Shown here one piece after another: positions 23,521-35,960 of a stretch of 64,000 nucleotides of DNA. The position numbers and the translations under genes were made by a program. The stretch lies in NCBI GenBank assembly GCA_030062745.1, contig CP099842.1:558001-622000 (forward strand). Reading direction: 5' to 3'. The notes below the pieces were generated by a model. The model was not told the origin of the DNA. It saw only the letters and a program-made list of their open reading frames with translations, and did no database searches. The DNA is from Capitulum mitella (taxonomy: Eukaryota; Arthropoda; Thecostraca; Pollicipedomorpha; Pollicipedidae). Position 1 is the stretch's first letter; each line of letters starts with the position of its first letter.

Positions 23521-24608
23521 GCAAGCCACGCTTTCGCAGTGACTTGGTATTAAAACTGATCAAACCTTCTATTCAGTGATGGTTTTTGTTTCTTCAGGTC
23601 AAGATCAGGCTGGCGAGAGGTCAAATTTCATTACTATCTTTTGCGACGAGGTCAGCGTCAAAATCTATGCTTTGCTACCAGAGAATAGTGTTCTGATCAT
23701 CGACCAGCGCCAGAAACTACCCTATCTACGGTTCAAATGCATTTTGAGGACAAATAAGATCAGTGGCCTCACTTAGCGTTGGAACGGTCATTGATCTGTT
23801 AAATCCAGGCGTCAAGCGTCTGCTGAAACAGTCATGAATCAAAAAGTGACTCTGAAGCTCCAAACTCCGGAGAAAGAAGCCAAAACGTATCTCAGATCTA
23901 AAAATGACTTGCAAGGTCTCATGAACAACGTCAGAACTCTAATAATATTATTGGCTATGATGTACTAAAACTTAATTTTTTGTACGTATTTTTATTTTTA
24001 TTTCTTGAAGAGATGCGGAAAGGACGTTTAATCAGCCATAGCAGGCTCCAGGTTCTTGACGTGGTCCGTTCGCTGGCAGTTTCAGAAAAAAACTTCAAGG
24101 GAGTGGTAACCACCCTCTGCCCTCCTCCCGCTCGAGGACAGAAAGGAAAATGAAAGCCGACCACTGAAACATGTAAAACTATTGGGAAAGGGCTATAATG
24201 CTCGTGTCTGCCCACAGCCATCCCTCATTTTCGAACATTAAATGCGACCGCAGAGATAGACTTGAATCCATGTACCTGAGACACCTTGGAGGTAACGCTT
24301 GCGCAAAAGAATCTTGCGATTACTGCATCAAAAGGCTGAGGTTGTCGTGGTGTGGAAAGGTCAACGTGGTGAGGATATCACCACGCTGTCGATGACAGTG
24401 AAGACGTGGCCAGTGGCGGTCAACGTTATACATTATATCGAGAGGCGAGGACGGAAAACATGATGGATGGGCGACGGGAACCGGTTATCATGAGAGAAGC
24501 TGTCTCTGCACTAACATTCAGCCACTTTGGAGATAACTGTAATGTTGAGGATTGACCGTAATTCAGAAAGATCGGAGGGTTCCCCGGTATTACGAATAGG
24601 AGGGACAA

Positions 24609-24612
24609 TTAA
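24609..24612. other. Empty TTAA site matching MITE copy 1 of unit A
   Basis: Unit C reads GGGACAATTAAGTGTCTTCAT here. Unit A has the same flanks split by TTAA, a 1212-bp element and TTAA. Confidence 0.9.
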
Positions 24613-25896
24613 GTGTCTTCATCAGTCGGAAAAGTTAGAATGGCTCAGACAGATATTAAACCAACAGCGCCTCGCTTGTTTTCATACCCGCGACCGCCTG
24701 GGGGTGTCAAAAAAGGTACTCCATGCTATCTCAGAATCTATCTGTCGGATCTGAACCGGTCCTCCACTAATCCATAGCCTTGAGTATTGCGATTCAGAAA
24801 GTTATGTTAGTACTATGTTAGTACTATGTTAGCCCTGTTCACGTGACCGGCGTAGTCACAAGTCACATAAAACGCATAACACAACGTCAGAAAAACTGAC
24901 AACGTCTGGTATATCATATCATCGGCAATGCTGGTCTGAGAGCCCTCAACTGGGTATCAAACGAAAGGTCAGGATCTTCTGCATCAGAAGCATGCCAGAA
25001 TGTAAAAAAATGTGTGGGTCAAGGTCAACCTGGGCCAGGTGAAATACTGGTTTCATTTTACATGCCAAAAACCGATACTTACTCGCAGCCGTGTTGATCC
25101 ACGAGACAAAAGGACTAAAGTGATCCTTCTGATGATCAGTTTTGAATTACCTGCTTTTCATTCAGTCAAGGCCTAGGTCAGGTCAGATAAGGTCCACATT
25201 ATTCTTCCTGCCACACAGCAATAATTATTCGCGGGATTCTTAACTGCGAGAGTACCAAAATGAAATGACATCTCCTGATTATTAAATCTGCTCTGTCTGC
25301 TGCTATTGCCTGCTTGTAAAGGAAAACACAGATTCCAGAATGTTCACTGTAACTGAAAACTGCGTCTGTGTTTCAGCGTATAACGGTGTATAATTTAACC
25401 TACGGTGATCTGGTCACGTTTTCGTCAAAAGGTGGCGGTGTTCGGGTAAAGGTACTGGAAATTTGGGGCTCATGGCGTTTTTGTTTGGATGTTGGGCCAC
25501 GCCTAAACAATGGGGAGGGGAATTGCACTTACCCAAGTAAATTGCGGGTTAGTCCTCGTATTGATTGGCGTTTTTAGGTACCGCCTCTCTTTATCATTAA
25601 CATTACGTCCTTTCTATTACTGCTACTTAAGACACCTGACGTTGACCTCCGTATCAATTTTGAAAGCGATGACATATGCCAGTGCTAATTTATATTACTC
25701 ATTACAAAATTTTACACACAACAAATGTATCGAAAACATTGTGTGAGTGCTGCTGATGGTTATTCATGACGGATCGTAGGAATACGAGTTGTCCCGTTTA
25801 GTCGAGACAGAAGCTTGCTGTGCACTGTTTTCTGTACAGTAATCGCCATGTGCCATACATCCTTAGATTATCTGGTCCTCATCACATGTATTCTCC

Positions 25897-25902
25897 TTTA
25901 TT
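25897..25902 (-). other. Poly(A) signal of glycine-rich gene C
   Basis: AATAAA on the minus strand, about 160 bases downstream of the stop codon of gene C. Confidence 0.6.
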
Positions 25903-26063
25903 GTCTTTGTTCGTCTGAACAGCACACATACATCACTAAAACTTGAGACTAAATCAGTAGTCATCATTGCCCACCTGCATGAAAAAGCGTGTTTGGAAGC
26001 ATTACACCAGGCATTTTAATAGTGGTAAGGGTATCCATGTCCAAAATCATATCCATGTCCATG

Positions 26064-27312
26064 TTACCCTTTGTAGCCACCGTATCCATATCCGTGTCCG
26101 CCATAATAGTGACCGTATCCGCCATAATAGCGGCCATATCCATGTCCGTATCCACCGTAGTAGCCCCCGAATCCACCTCCAATGCCACCGAATCCTCCGC
26201 CGAATCTTCCGAGTCCGCCGCCAAATCTACCGAATCCTCCGCCGAATCTACCGAATCCTCCGCCGAATCCACCGAATCCTCCGCCGAATCTACCGAGTCC
26301 GCCGCCGAATCCGTATCCGCCAAGGTAGCCGGCAGTAGCGACAGCAACCAGACAGAACAAAACGACCAGCTGAAAAAGTAACATCGTGTCAGGCGCTTCA
26401 TGATAGACACTGGGGCTCGTTTATACGCTCCTCTTCGACGAGGGGTTGTAAATAAGGCGGATGTAATAAGATTGAAAGAAACAGCGGCACGGAGGCAATA
26501 ATGCGGAGGCAATATTGCAGTCCTACAATCCAGGGCAATCCTAAACTAGTAAATAATTACATATATATATATATATAAAAAAAATATAAATAATAAAAAA
26601 GAATTAAGGTCATTGCTAATGATTTTCTGCAGTGCATCGTTAGAAGCGTTGGATGACGGTCTTTGTGGTGGAATGTCGTTAAGAAACAGTGAAAGGACAG
26701 TTCTTTAGCATTTCTCGGATCTTCATATAGCGTTCTTGCATCGGACAGTACATGATAATGATGCGCACTCCACCACCAATTTAAAACAGCGGAAAGTTTG
26801 AAATTTTACTAGAAGTTTGGCACGTCGCTAGCAACTCACAAGCCCGTGGAAACTGTTTGAGAAAGCCTTTGGCGTGCTTCGTATCGATTTATTTATTGTA
26901 TATGTGTGTATGTATGTGTTAAGCATATATGAACATTTTTTTTATATTTATGTATTATGATATGGATATTTATTACTTTAAGAGGTGGCCTTTAGGTCAT
27001 TACTTAAAAGGTCTACGCCGGGTAACATCGTATCGCTACAGAGCCAAGCTATATGTCCGTTGTTATTTCATTGCTTTATATCGTCAGGTTTTGAAATGGT
27101 TGGGGGTCGCAACAGCTCCCATGTGTAGTGGAAGGTGGCCAAATGGCGAATACTGGTGAATGTCAAAAATGTTTATCACATTGTAAATATTTTTAAGGAC
27201 CTAAGCAACGTAGCAACTACATTTGTAAGCAGAGGGGACTTTGTCACGACTGTGCCACGACTGCGCTTGACAGCCAGGTAATGTGGAGTTTGGGAACTGT
27301 GCTTACCTTCAT
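26064..27312 (-). CDS. Secreted glycine/tyrosine-rich protein, copy C
   Basis: Two-exon gene, join(26064..26369, 27307..27312), with a 937-bp intron. Exon 1 codes Met-Lys with donor GTAAGC; exon 2 follows TTTTTCAG. The spliced product is 103 residues, with the same signal peptide as copies A and B. The repeat region has one more GGFGRFGG-type unit and a shorter first segment (GYLGGYGFGGGLG). The tail ends GYGGYKG. The intron is long because foreign AT-rich DNA entered it. Splice sites, TATA box and poly(A) signal are intact, so the gene is probably still expressible. Function unknown, as for its paralogues. Confidence 0.85.
26455..27095. other. AT-rich insertion in the intron of gene C
   Basis: Compared with genes A and B, the intron has about 640 extra bases in two blocks around a short conserved motif (CGTATCGATT at about 26880-26890). 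The first block has a (TA)n run at about 26560-26577 and A-rich sequence. The second is rich in TGTATG. No transposon ends were identified. Confidence 0.7.
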
Positions 27313-27379
27313 GGCGGCGGACATGTTGTCAGGAGACGTGTTCTGCTGTGAATGCTATGCCGATTATGTATTCCTTGCG

Positions 27380-27387
27380 ATTTTATA
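27380..27387 (-). promoter_or_regulatory. TATA box of glycine-rich gene C
   Basis: TATAAAAT on the minus strand, about 70 bases upstream of the ATG, conserved with copies A and B. Confidence 0.7.
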
Positions 27388-30300
27388 CTAGATCGCACCA
27401 TTTTCTGTTTTGCAAAGTCCGTATCTGTGCACGATGCAAAAAAGCAAAACACCACGCCCTTTCTGCACCAGAAAGGAGTAACTGGAAGTGCAAGAAATTT
27501 GCAGACACATGACCAGGTCTTGATTAAACTGTGGTCTCTCGAGCGCCTGCAAACACCTAACATTAGGAAGGCTGCGTTTATTGTTCGTTACTTTTATCTT
27601 CAACAGGCTGCACCCGATTAACGCACAGGTAATTTTGTACAACCCATAATTGCTGCTCTGATTTGTTCCGAACTGACATCTTGGTTTATTAACCCGCGCC
27701 CAGTCTTGGGGGAGGACGTTTCCACGCCTCCCAAGAACTTTTGGCGGTAACAAATAAATGGCTTGAGCAGCGCACTGAAATTTTCAGTATCTTTTGTCAT
27801 ATGCTTTGCGCATACCCTATAGAATGTTCAACTCCCGGTGGTGCCAGGTCACTGGCCTGGATCGCGTAAAAGAGGTCAACCTACAGTTTTTTAAATAGTA
27901 TTTTACAAACCACGCTGTGTGACTAATCGACCTCGAAGTTTCGGAGATACTAGTTGAGGATATTCCGAAAAATTGCGTTATTTCGAATCTGCTGCCAAGG
28001 CCGAGAGACCCAAGCGTGTCTCAAATCAGGTTATGTTCCTACGTCAGGTCAGGTCATATGATCTGCGTTATAAAGCGCCCTACTGATCACTTTTGTGGGA
28101 GTCAAGGAGCTTGAATCCAAAGGTATTCTTTGATAGTTGGTTTTCATTGTTATCGATCCTGGACTGAACACGAATTAAAGCAAAGAAAACGGCTTAATGT
28201 AGCTGTTACACTGGTCACAGGGTCATAAGAGGTCACGTCGGGTCATTGGTTTTCTGGTCTGCCCGTATTTAAAAAATGTTCGTACAAATCCTTTCTACCG
28301 TTTGTGAAGTATACATGGACATCTCGTCAACACGGTGAAAACCTCACAAAGTATGGCAAAACTCCTTTTTGGGGCCTTCACATGAGCGCATCTAAAAATT
28401 ATATTTAATGGAGTGAATATGGTCTTTCCTAGTTCCCGGACCTTTTGCATGATTGTTTATATGAACAACATTTTTGTGCATGGAGAAGCCTGCTTTCACA
28501 TCTAAAAGACATATATTAACTCTTCACCCACACATGGGGATGCCACTCCTCAAGCGGTTTTTCTTTGATGCACTCCATGCTATTTAGGGCAGAAGAGTGA
28601 CTTTTTCGGTAGCTGCTTTTTTGTCCTTTCTACAGATTCTCTGAAAATGTTTACTCAGAATGTATGTAATGTTTACTTAGAATTTACTTACTTAGATGTA
28701 AATGTCCGGAATGTTTGCTTAGACCTACGAAAGATCAATGTCAGCGTCAATGTCAGATTGGGCCACGAATAATATTACATTTTGTGAAACATCTAACGGG
28801 TTTCGAGGAAGCTGATCTGTTAGACATCTAGAACATGTGTTTTTGAAACAAATAACAAACAAACAAACAAAAAAACGCGCACGCACGCACGCAAGCTCGC
28901 ACACGCACACATACAAATTACCAATACGAAGCAATATATTTCTTCCATCCTGGAATTTTGCTGAATCATTCCAGGAGTAGCCAGTCAGAATCGTCTTTCG
29001 AAATGTTATATTACCCACCTTGATATTAGATCATAACCTAATGACCTGCCATCAGGTCATGTTAGGTCGTGACCTGAGTTTCCATAATGTGTTTCGACGC
29101 TAGAAACGCAGCGCGACATCATTTCTTTTTTTAGGTTAGGGGACTTTGCAGTGAATATTCATTTCGTGCTGTTCTGGGCGGAATGAGGTATTTGGTCTCG
29201 GATGACTTCATTTGACTTTCTGTTATTTTTTCTGCTCTGCACATGCATGTGGTTCGATAAATCACTTCAGGCTATTTGGATTCACAAATAAATCGATACG
29301 TAATCGTATCGAATCGATACGTAACAAACTGCCTTCAAAGTAGCGTCGGAAGCGGATTCTGCTGAAAAGGGCGTATGCTGACATTACGAGAAATGGGACC
29401 AACTGACTCAGGCAGTAAAACTGTATTTCAAAAGAACGACCAGTAGCTTCTCTATCTGATTTAGGACCACCAATGGTTGTGCCTTTGCTAGATGGGGACT
29501 AATGCGCGAGGTATTCCGTTTGTAGCGCAAAAAATAAAGTATTTGTTTGGCATGACTCGGAAGGTCAGGATTAGTCCTAAGAAGATCAAATCGGATACCG
29601 TTAGATTTAGCATGTGCCAAGCAATTTGCTGGTCTTTGTCGCGAGGCTCTATCTCAATTAGGAGGTGAATGGCTTGGGGGTGGCAACCGCCCAGGTGCGC
29701 TCTAGGATGGCGAAATGGCAAGTGCGGGTGAGGATTAATATATGGCTGAACGTTTTGGCTGTAGGCCATGTTCAGGAGTGACCATTTAGCAAATGGAGGC
29801 AAGCCAGTCGAAGGCCGGGGCTCCCGCTAATTTAATTATAAAACTCAAAAAGCTGAGGGACGCGGCATTCAGCTACCCAGCCTCAGAGCTCCAGACACCA
29901 ACATGAACTACAGGATGCAAAAACGCATAATCCACATAAATGCGAATCGACATAACATGAAATTTTTCGCACATTTTGAAGTTTCATTAATTAACATATG
30001 CAATGCTTGATGGGAGGGGAGGGCCAACAATTAACTGTCCATCCTTTATTTTTGTTTTTAAAAACTTTCATAGTAATAATGGATCGCCGAAATTTTATCT
30101 GTCTCCTTCTGTCTCCTAAGAACATCTTTCGCCATGCCGAGGTCAGATGGTCTCCAGAATGACTGTACTTACTTCGCAGCACAGATGGGATGGATGAGAG
30201 TAATTGAGGTCAACCAAGGTCATGTAGCTTAGGTGAAAATGAGAAATTGTGCAAATAGGAAATACGGGAATTTATAGGACTTTGGCATTGCATGCTGAAT

Positions 30301-32415
30301 ACAGGCGTTCCGTAGCATAGGCAAGCTAAATCAGATCATTTTAAATCATCAAAAGTAAGGTAGTGTGAATATACAGCACTCTTCATTTTCCATCAAATCC
30401 CCCTCCCAGCAATAACACGGCATTGAATGAAATGAACGAAAATCAAGACAATGTGATTTGAATAATTTGTCCTTAAAACGTCTTCATTTTCTTTCAGATT
30501 GATTCGGCTTGGAGGACCAACTACTAACGAGCAAATTTAACCTCAACTTTGTTTAAACATCTACGAGTATTTGACTGCTAAAAACATGTGTCAGGAGGAA
30601 ATATTATTATTGTTTAAGATAGGTCTGACATTAAGAATTTCAGTCGATTCAGCAATTTTAACTCTGCAATGTCCTTGAATGCCAGGACAATGTCAATGGA
30701 TAAATTTAAACGTAATGTTGACATGTGGGTGGCATGTCCAAAAGTGCCCCCCACCCGCGGGGGTGGGTTCCTTGCTTTGTTTTTTGCGTTCCTCAGATGC
30801 TCAAATGTTGAAATACCCATTGTGCTCCCTAATTTCTGCCCGTCTTGCCCAGCATACCTGACCAGACAAGGAGCAGGCAAACCAAAGGTAATTTTGTAAA
30901 CAGTGTTCTTCACGCGGCATCGTCCACCCCCATCAAACATGGTGACAACAGTGTCATTGCGGTGAGGTGGATGTACCTTAGTCCTTTCGCACATGACAGA
31001 ATTGCAACAGCAATGTTCAGTTCGACCCTACATTGTATTACAAGTTTTGTCCTATCTTTGGACATCGTTTGGAATTGGCTAAAGCAAACACTTAGGAATA
31101 CAGAATGGTAAGGCATGGTAAAATTCAGGCATGAGAAGTGTGTTTTCGTAACGATGACATGTTACATAGCCGACACTACATTACGAACATGAAAAGCAAG
31201 AGTAAAACAATGACCAGAGAAATAGCACGATCTGTAACGTAACCATGCCATGCATTTCGCGTAGTGGTCGCGTGATTAACACAACCGCCGTTTCGAAGAA
31301 GTGCGCATAGTCTCATTGCGTGTATTTGCGAAAGAGAGTCAAGTTGGTCCGTGTGAATAGGTCGGCGACATGCTGTTCCGTAAGGTACTGTGTTGGCTGT
31401 GTGTGGCGCTGTGATGAGGCTCTTCTAATTCATGACAAACTTCAGCTTTCCTAATAGCTCAGTCTCTTCAGAGGTACGCTTTGCAATGTTGCGCAATGCC
31501 TTTCGGTGTGTTTGGTATCCAGAAGACAGCATGCTTTTGTAACAGATCCCGCGAATCTGGGCTGAAGACTCTGTGTTGTTGACTGGAGATGAGCAGTACT
31601 GGCCTTGATGATCGCATCAACACGGTATGATGAGCTAAACAGTATATTCCAAAAAAAGCAGTAACCTCATTTCACGATTTTTACCGAAGATGACCTTGAC
31701 TCAAAAAGCACCCAAGTGCTGATGCCAATGGCCCTGTGGGCGGCGCCCCCACACAAAATTGAGGTCTAACGTTGCAAAATGCTTACGTTTGGTATGAGAC
31801 GAAGACGTATTGACGACGAAGACTAAGTCACCGTATTGAGATATCTCCAATCATGGGATGCTATTGAACAAGATGTTATACACCAGCGATCTTTCAGTGC
31901 ACTGACCTGACAATTCTTTCAGAAAGTCAATAGAAAGGTTTGACAGTTCGTGATTTATAAATTTCAGACCAACCGGAGTAATCGTTGGCTGTCAACTTGC
32001 GATGAATTTTAGTGACTTGCACCAGCCCCCTCCCCCCTCCCGGCTCTGGCGATTGTGCTACGACTGTGAAATGGCAACTTTGGTAAATACTGAACTTTGG
32101 TAAATACTGAAAGTAATATCACCTTACTTTAATTTCGCGTGGATGTGCATTTGTAACAACATAGTCGCATGGAGCAGTTAACTTGTCAGGTCTCTGCATA
32201 TGCAAAGAATACTACGTAAGATCCCTCTGGTCTGAATGGTGGTGTACAGTGTACACCGGCACCAGTCCATTACGCGCAATATCTACGGAACCGGACCAGT
32301 CGGAAAATTCCAGTCCAAACGGTGGAGGTAGGTGGCCAGTTCTTAGAGTAAGGACGCAGGGTAAGAGGGTGTATTTCCGGACCAAGACAAAATGTAAATC
32401 GACCAGAAGCTTTTC
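27388..32415. other. Unit C DNA upstream of gene C, no further gene recognised
   Basis: Collinear with unit B 16176-21455 and, in its first part, with unit A to 8768. It contains an AAAC/AC-rich stretch near 28855-28915 and a local duplication of a TCGATACGTAA motif near 29292-29325. Open frames are short and not conserved between copies. Confidence 0.5.
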
Positions 32416-32419
32416 TTAA

Positions 32420-33637
32420 CCCTATTACCGGCAGGAGGGGGGGGGGGGCGAATTCCGCCCCCCTCGGGTTTTTTGCTTGCCAATTCCAGGCTTTTTGATG
32501 CAGCTTCACGAAACTTGGTGAATTTTCCTAGCTATTCTTGCTACGTGCTGTGACAAAATTTCAAAATTCTATTTTGCTCAGGGGCAGAGCCAGGCAACGT
32601 TATTGGGAAGCACCTCATGCCATTTTTGGCCATGTTGAGGGTAAAATGAAAATGTCTGCCAAAAAATAGAGTTTTTAAGATAGAACTTAAAACTTTATAT
32701 GAATGTATAGCTAAATAGTTGGGCAATGTGCAGATGTAATTTTGCTTATCTGACGTCATTTTAGAAGGTCAGGTCAAGGTCAAAAGTCAAAATTTGTTTT
32801 TTCGCTGTAATTTTGACACCGTTTTTTCAAATGCCAAACCCGGAATATATATGACGTAAAAGGGTACCTTCTACTCGTGTACCAAATTTCAGCTCGATAT
32901 GAGATCGGGTCACGGAGCTATGACCTAAAATGTCAGTGGCCGTATCCTATATTGCAATAGTCATAACATAAAATTTTTGAAATAGAGTGAATTCAAATGA
33001 TTGAAAACGTTTACACATAATATCAAATGCACACGAGATCATTCCAAGTGACCCCCAAAGTCACTGGAGGTCATTTAAGGTCAAAGGTCACAAGTTGATC
33101 TGAGAAACGTGTGACCATGACAGTTCCCCTTTTTCATGTCCCTGGCACCGCCTATGCTAACATTATACAAACATTGTAATGCGATTTATACTTCTTTAGT
33201 ATAAAATGACTAGCGGAAGCCAAAAAAGGGTGTTTGCCTCTTTTGTTCATTCAGTTGTTAGAAAACTAATCCTGCTGTTTTTGAAACCCTGTAAAGGCCC
33301 ATGAATTTTCTCAAAATTTCAGATTTGCGGACCTATGGTAAAAGCTCTATTCATATTCTATCGATTCATGCCAGTTTCATCGAAATCGGTCGATAAATAA
33401 CGGAGTTATAAGAAGTCCAAAAGTACCCCCCATTTTGAAATTTTTGCCCTCCTGTATCCACAAATTTCAAGATTTTCGAAATTTCTTTTTATAAAAATGT
33501 AGTTCACGTCACGGCAAATCGATTGCCGTTTGTTGCGATGAAATCGGATATGTAGTTCTTGAGATCTCAGGGGAGGGGCCGAATCCGCTCCCCCCTGCCG
33601 GGAATCGACCATACCGTCTAGCCCTCCGAGAATAGGG
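32420..33637 (+). mobile_element. TTAA-bordered MITE, family A, copy 2
   Basis: A 1218-bp element with TTAA at 32416-32419 and 33638-33641. It starts CCCTATTACCGG and ends GAGAATAGGG, so each terminus has one change from the family A consensus. It shares diagnostic bases with copy 3 (for example GACGTAAAAGGGTACC) that copies 1 and 4 lack, defining a subfamily. It carries the AGGTCA array at 33058-33090, where the first half-site has decayed to AAGTCA. Confidence 0.9.
33058..33090 (+). promoter_or_regulatory. AGGTCA array in MITE copy 2
   Basis: One decayed half-site (AAGTCA, 33058-33063) and exact AGGTCA at 33068, 33078 and 33085. The spacing is the same DR4-DR4-DR1 as in the other family A copies. 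Confidence 0.6.
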
Positions 33638-33641
33638 TTAA

Positions 33642-34845
33642 CCCTATTCCCGGCAGAGGGGACTGAATCCGCCCCCCCTCGGGTTTTTTGCCTGCCAATT
33701 GCAGGCTTTTTAACGCAGCTTCACGAAACTTGGTCACTTTTCTTAGCGATTGTTGCTACGTGCTGCGACAAAATTTAAAAGTTCTATTTTGCTCAGGGGC
33801 GGAGCCAGGCAATGTTTTTGGGAGGCACCTCAGGCCATTTTTGGCTATGTTGAGGGTAAAAGGAGAATGCCTGCCAAAAAGAGAGTTTTTAAGATGGAGC
33901 TTAAAACTTTATATGGATGTATAGCTAAATAGTTGGGCAATGTGCAGATATAATTTTGCTTATCTGACGTCATTTTAGAAGGTCAGGTCAAGTTCAAAAG
34001 TCAAAATTTGTTTTTTCGCTATAATTTCGGTGCCGTTTTTTCAAATGCCAAACCCGGAATATATATGACGTAAAAGGGTACCTTCTACTCGTGTACCAAG
34101 TTTCAGCTCGATATGAGATCGGGTCACGGAGCTATGACCTAAAATGTCAGTGCGCGTACCTTATATCGCAATAGCCATAAAATGAAATTTTTGAAATAGA
34201 ATGAATTGAAATGATTGAAAACGTTTAAAGATAATACTAAATGCACATGAGGTCATTCCAAGTGACCCCAAGGTCACTGTAGGTCATTTAAGGTCAAAGG
34301 TCACAAATTGGTCTGAGAAACGTGTGACCATGACAATTCCCCTTTTTTTATATCCCTGGCACCGCCTATGCTAACATTATACAAACATTGTAATGCGATT
34401 TGTACTTCTTTAGCATAACATGATTAGGAGAAGCCAAAAAAGTGTGTTTGCCTCTTTTGCTCATTCAGTTGTTAGAAAACTAATCCTGCTATTTTTGAAA
34501 CCCTGTGAACGCCCATGAATTTTCTCAACATTTCACATTTGTGTATCCATGGTAAAAGCTTTATCCATGATCTCTCGATTCGTGCCAGTGTCATTGAAAT
34601 CGGTCCATAAACAACGGAGTTATAAGAAGTCCAAAAATACCCCTGATTTTGACATTTTTGCCCCCTGTATCCACACATTTCAAAATTTTCAAAATTTCTT
34701 TTCATAAAAATGTAGTTCACGTCATGGCAAATCGATTGCCGTTTGTTGCGATGAAATTGGATATGTAGTTCTCGAGATCTCAGAGGGGTCGAATCCGCCC
34801 CCCTGCCGGGAATCGACCATACCGTTTAGCCCTCTGGGAATAGGG
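33642..34845 (+). mobile_element. TTAA-bordered MITE, family A, copy 3
   Basis: A 1204-bp element starting directly after the TTAA that ends copy 2, with TTAA at 34846-34849 on its right. It starts CCCTATTCCCGG and ends TGGGAATAGGG. The right G-run is reduced compared with copies 1 and 4. The shared central TTAA shows either insertion of one element into the target duplication of the other, or tandem duplication. Confidence 0.9.
34271..34303 (+). promoter_or_regulatory. AGGTCA array in MITE copy 3
   Basis: Exact AGGTCA at 34271, 34281, 34291 and 34298, spacers 4, 4 and 1. Confidence 0.6.
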
Positions 34846-35217
34846 TTAAGTATCTTGTTATCGATGTTATCTGATCTTAGATGTAAATGGCCAAAACAGA
34901 GCGAAGGCAGAGTGGCGTTGGAAACAAAGATAATGCGCCAAATTGACAATTGCTCTATGAATTAAATTTCGTAGAGAAGATAGCTAATGGGGCAAGTAAG
35001 AACGGAAAAATGATGATTAATCAACGCAAAAGAAAAAAAGCAATTAGGCACTGCTATTTGTTGGCTGACGCACCATCACGTCCGGAACGACACTACAAAA
35101 CATTAGCGGACATCTCAGGAAATTCAGCTACGCGATGGAGCGCGCGTGTCGCTAACCATGGCAACCCACATGTATTTCTTACCTTGGCCGTGTGTGAGTC
35201 TGCTTAAATCGCTTAAG

Positions 35218-35370
35218 CATATTCCGCGCTCCTGACCGTTTCACATCATTTCGAGCAAGGAGGGGGGCGTGGGCAGGTTCCACTGCCCCTGCGATCTCGA
35301 AAACTATTGGTCCGATTTCGTAGCCGGAAACGGCGTTCGATAGCCTACAGCAAGATCTACATTTCTTAAG
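35218..35370 (-). mobile_element. Fragment of a TTAA element (unit C counterpart of 21818-21968)
   Basis: It has the same flank and the same subterminal box, with GATCTCGAAAACTATTGG, TCCGATTT and AAACGGCGTTCGATAG, but the terminus is decayed (GCATATTCCGCG). It continues into unit sequence without the family B insertion seen in unit B. Confidence 0.55.
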
Positions 35371-35960
35371 AAAAATGGGAAATGTTTCGGGGGACGGGAG
35401 TAAGGGACCGAAATGACGGCATACATATGGCTTTACTTTTGGGGGCTTTCTGACGATATTTCAAAGCCCATTTTGTTCTACTTCATGTCATTCGACCGAT
35501 AATTGATATGTTTATCACCCATCTTAAGTAGAGGTCTGTTCAGAAGAGGTCGATTTTCAAAATTCATAGACGTATCCAAGACACATAAAAATGAGTGCAC
35601 GTTTTTGCAGAAATATTAATTCATTTTAGAAGATGTTTTAAATCTGGTGAGCTTACTTGTGCTCGCAAACTTTTCCGGGTGTGTCACATGCCATATTATA
35701 CCGATATGATGAATGCTGAGGAGGATCTAGGTATCAGAAAAGAGGGGTCAACTACTACAATGTGATAACTGTGTTTTACTCGGTAAATGGAGTCATGATA
35801 GTTTAGAAATAAAAATAAATAAAATACCCCTTTAGATTACCTTAGAGCCGACAATGGTTATTTTAACTAAGATGTATCGCATCTGGTCGTCGTATCTGTG
35901 GAGCTAACAAAACCAGTCACATTAATCCATATCTCTGTAAGGCCCACTAAATATTAGGGT

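Larger units (their letters stand above)
23866..35960. repeat. Segmental duplication unit C
   Basis: This is the longest copy of the unit. Its first part (23866-30360) matches unit A 1-8768, its middle (25330-35372) matches unit B 14822-21972, and its end (35600-35960) matches unit A 9110-9460. It keeps the empty TTAA for the unit A MITE at 24609-24612 and has gained two MITEs of its own at 32420-34845. The 23521-23865 stretch probably belongs to the unit too, since unit A runs off the window on that side. Confidence 0.85.

Noticed and set aside
25510-25746. Open frame conserved between 2687-3067 and 25368-25746 in units A and C
   Set aside because: The similarity is explained by the recent duplication; unit B is interrupted in this region and there is no domain or codon-level evidence.
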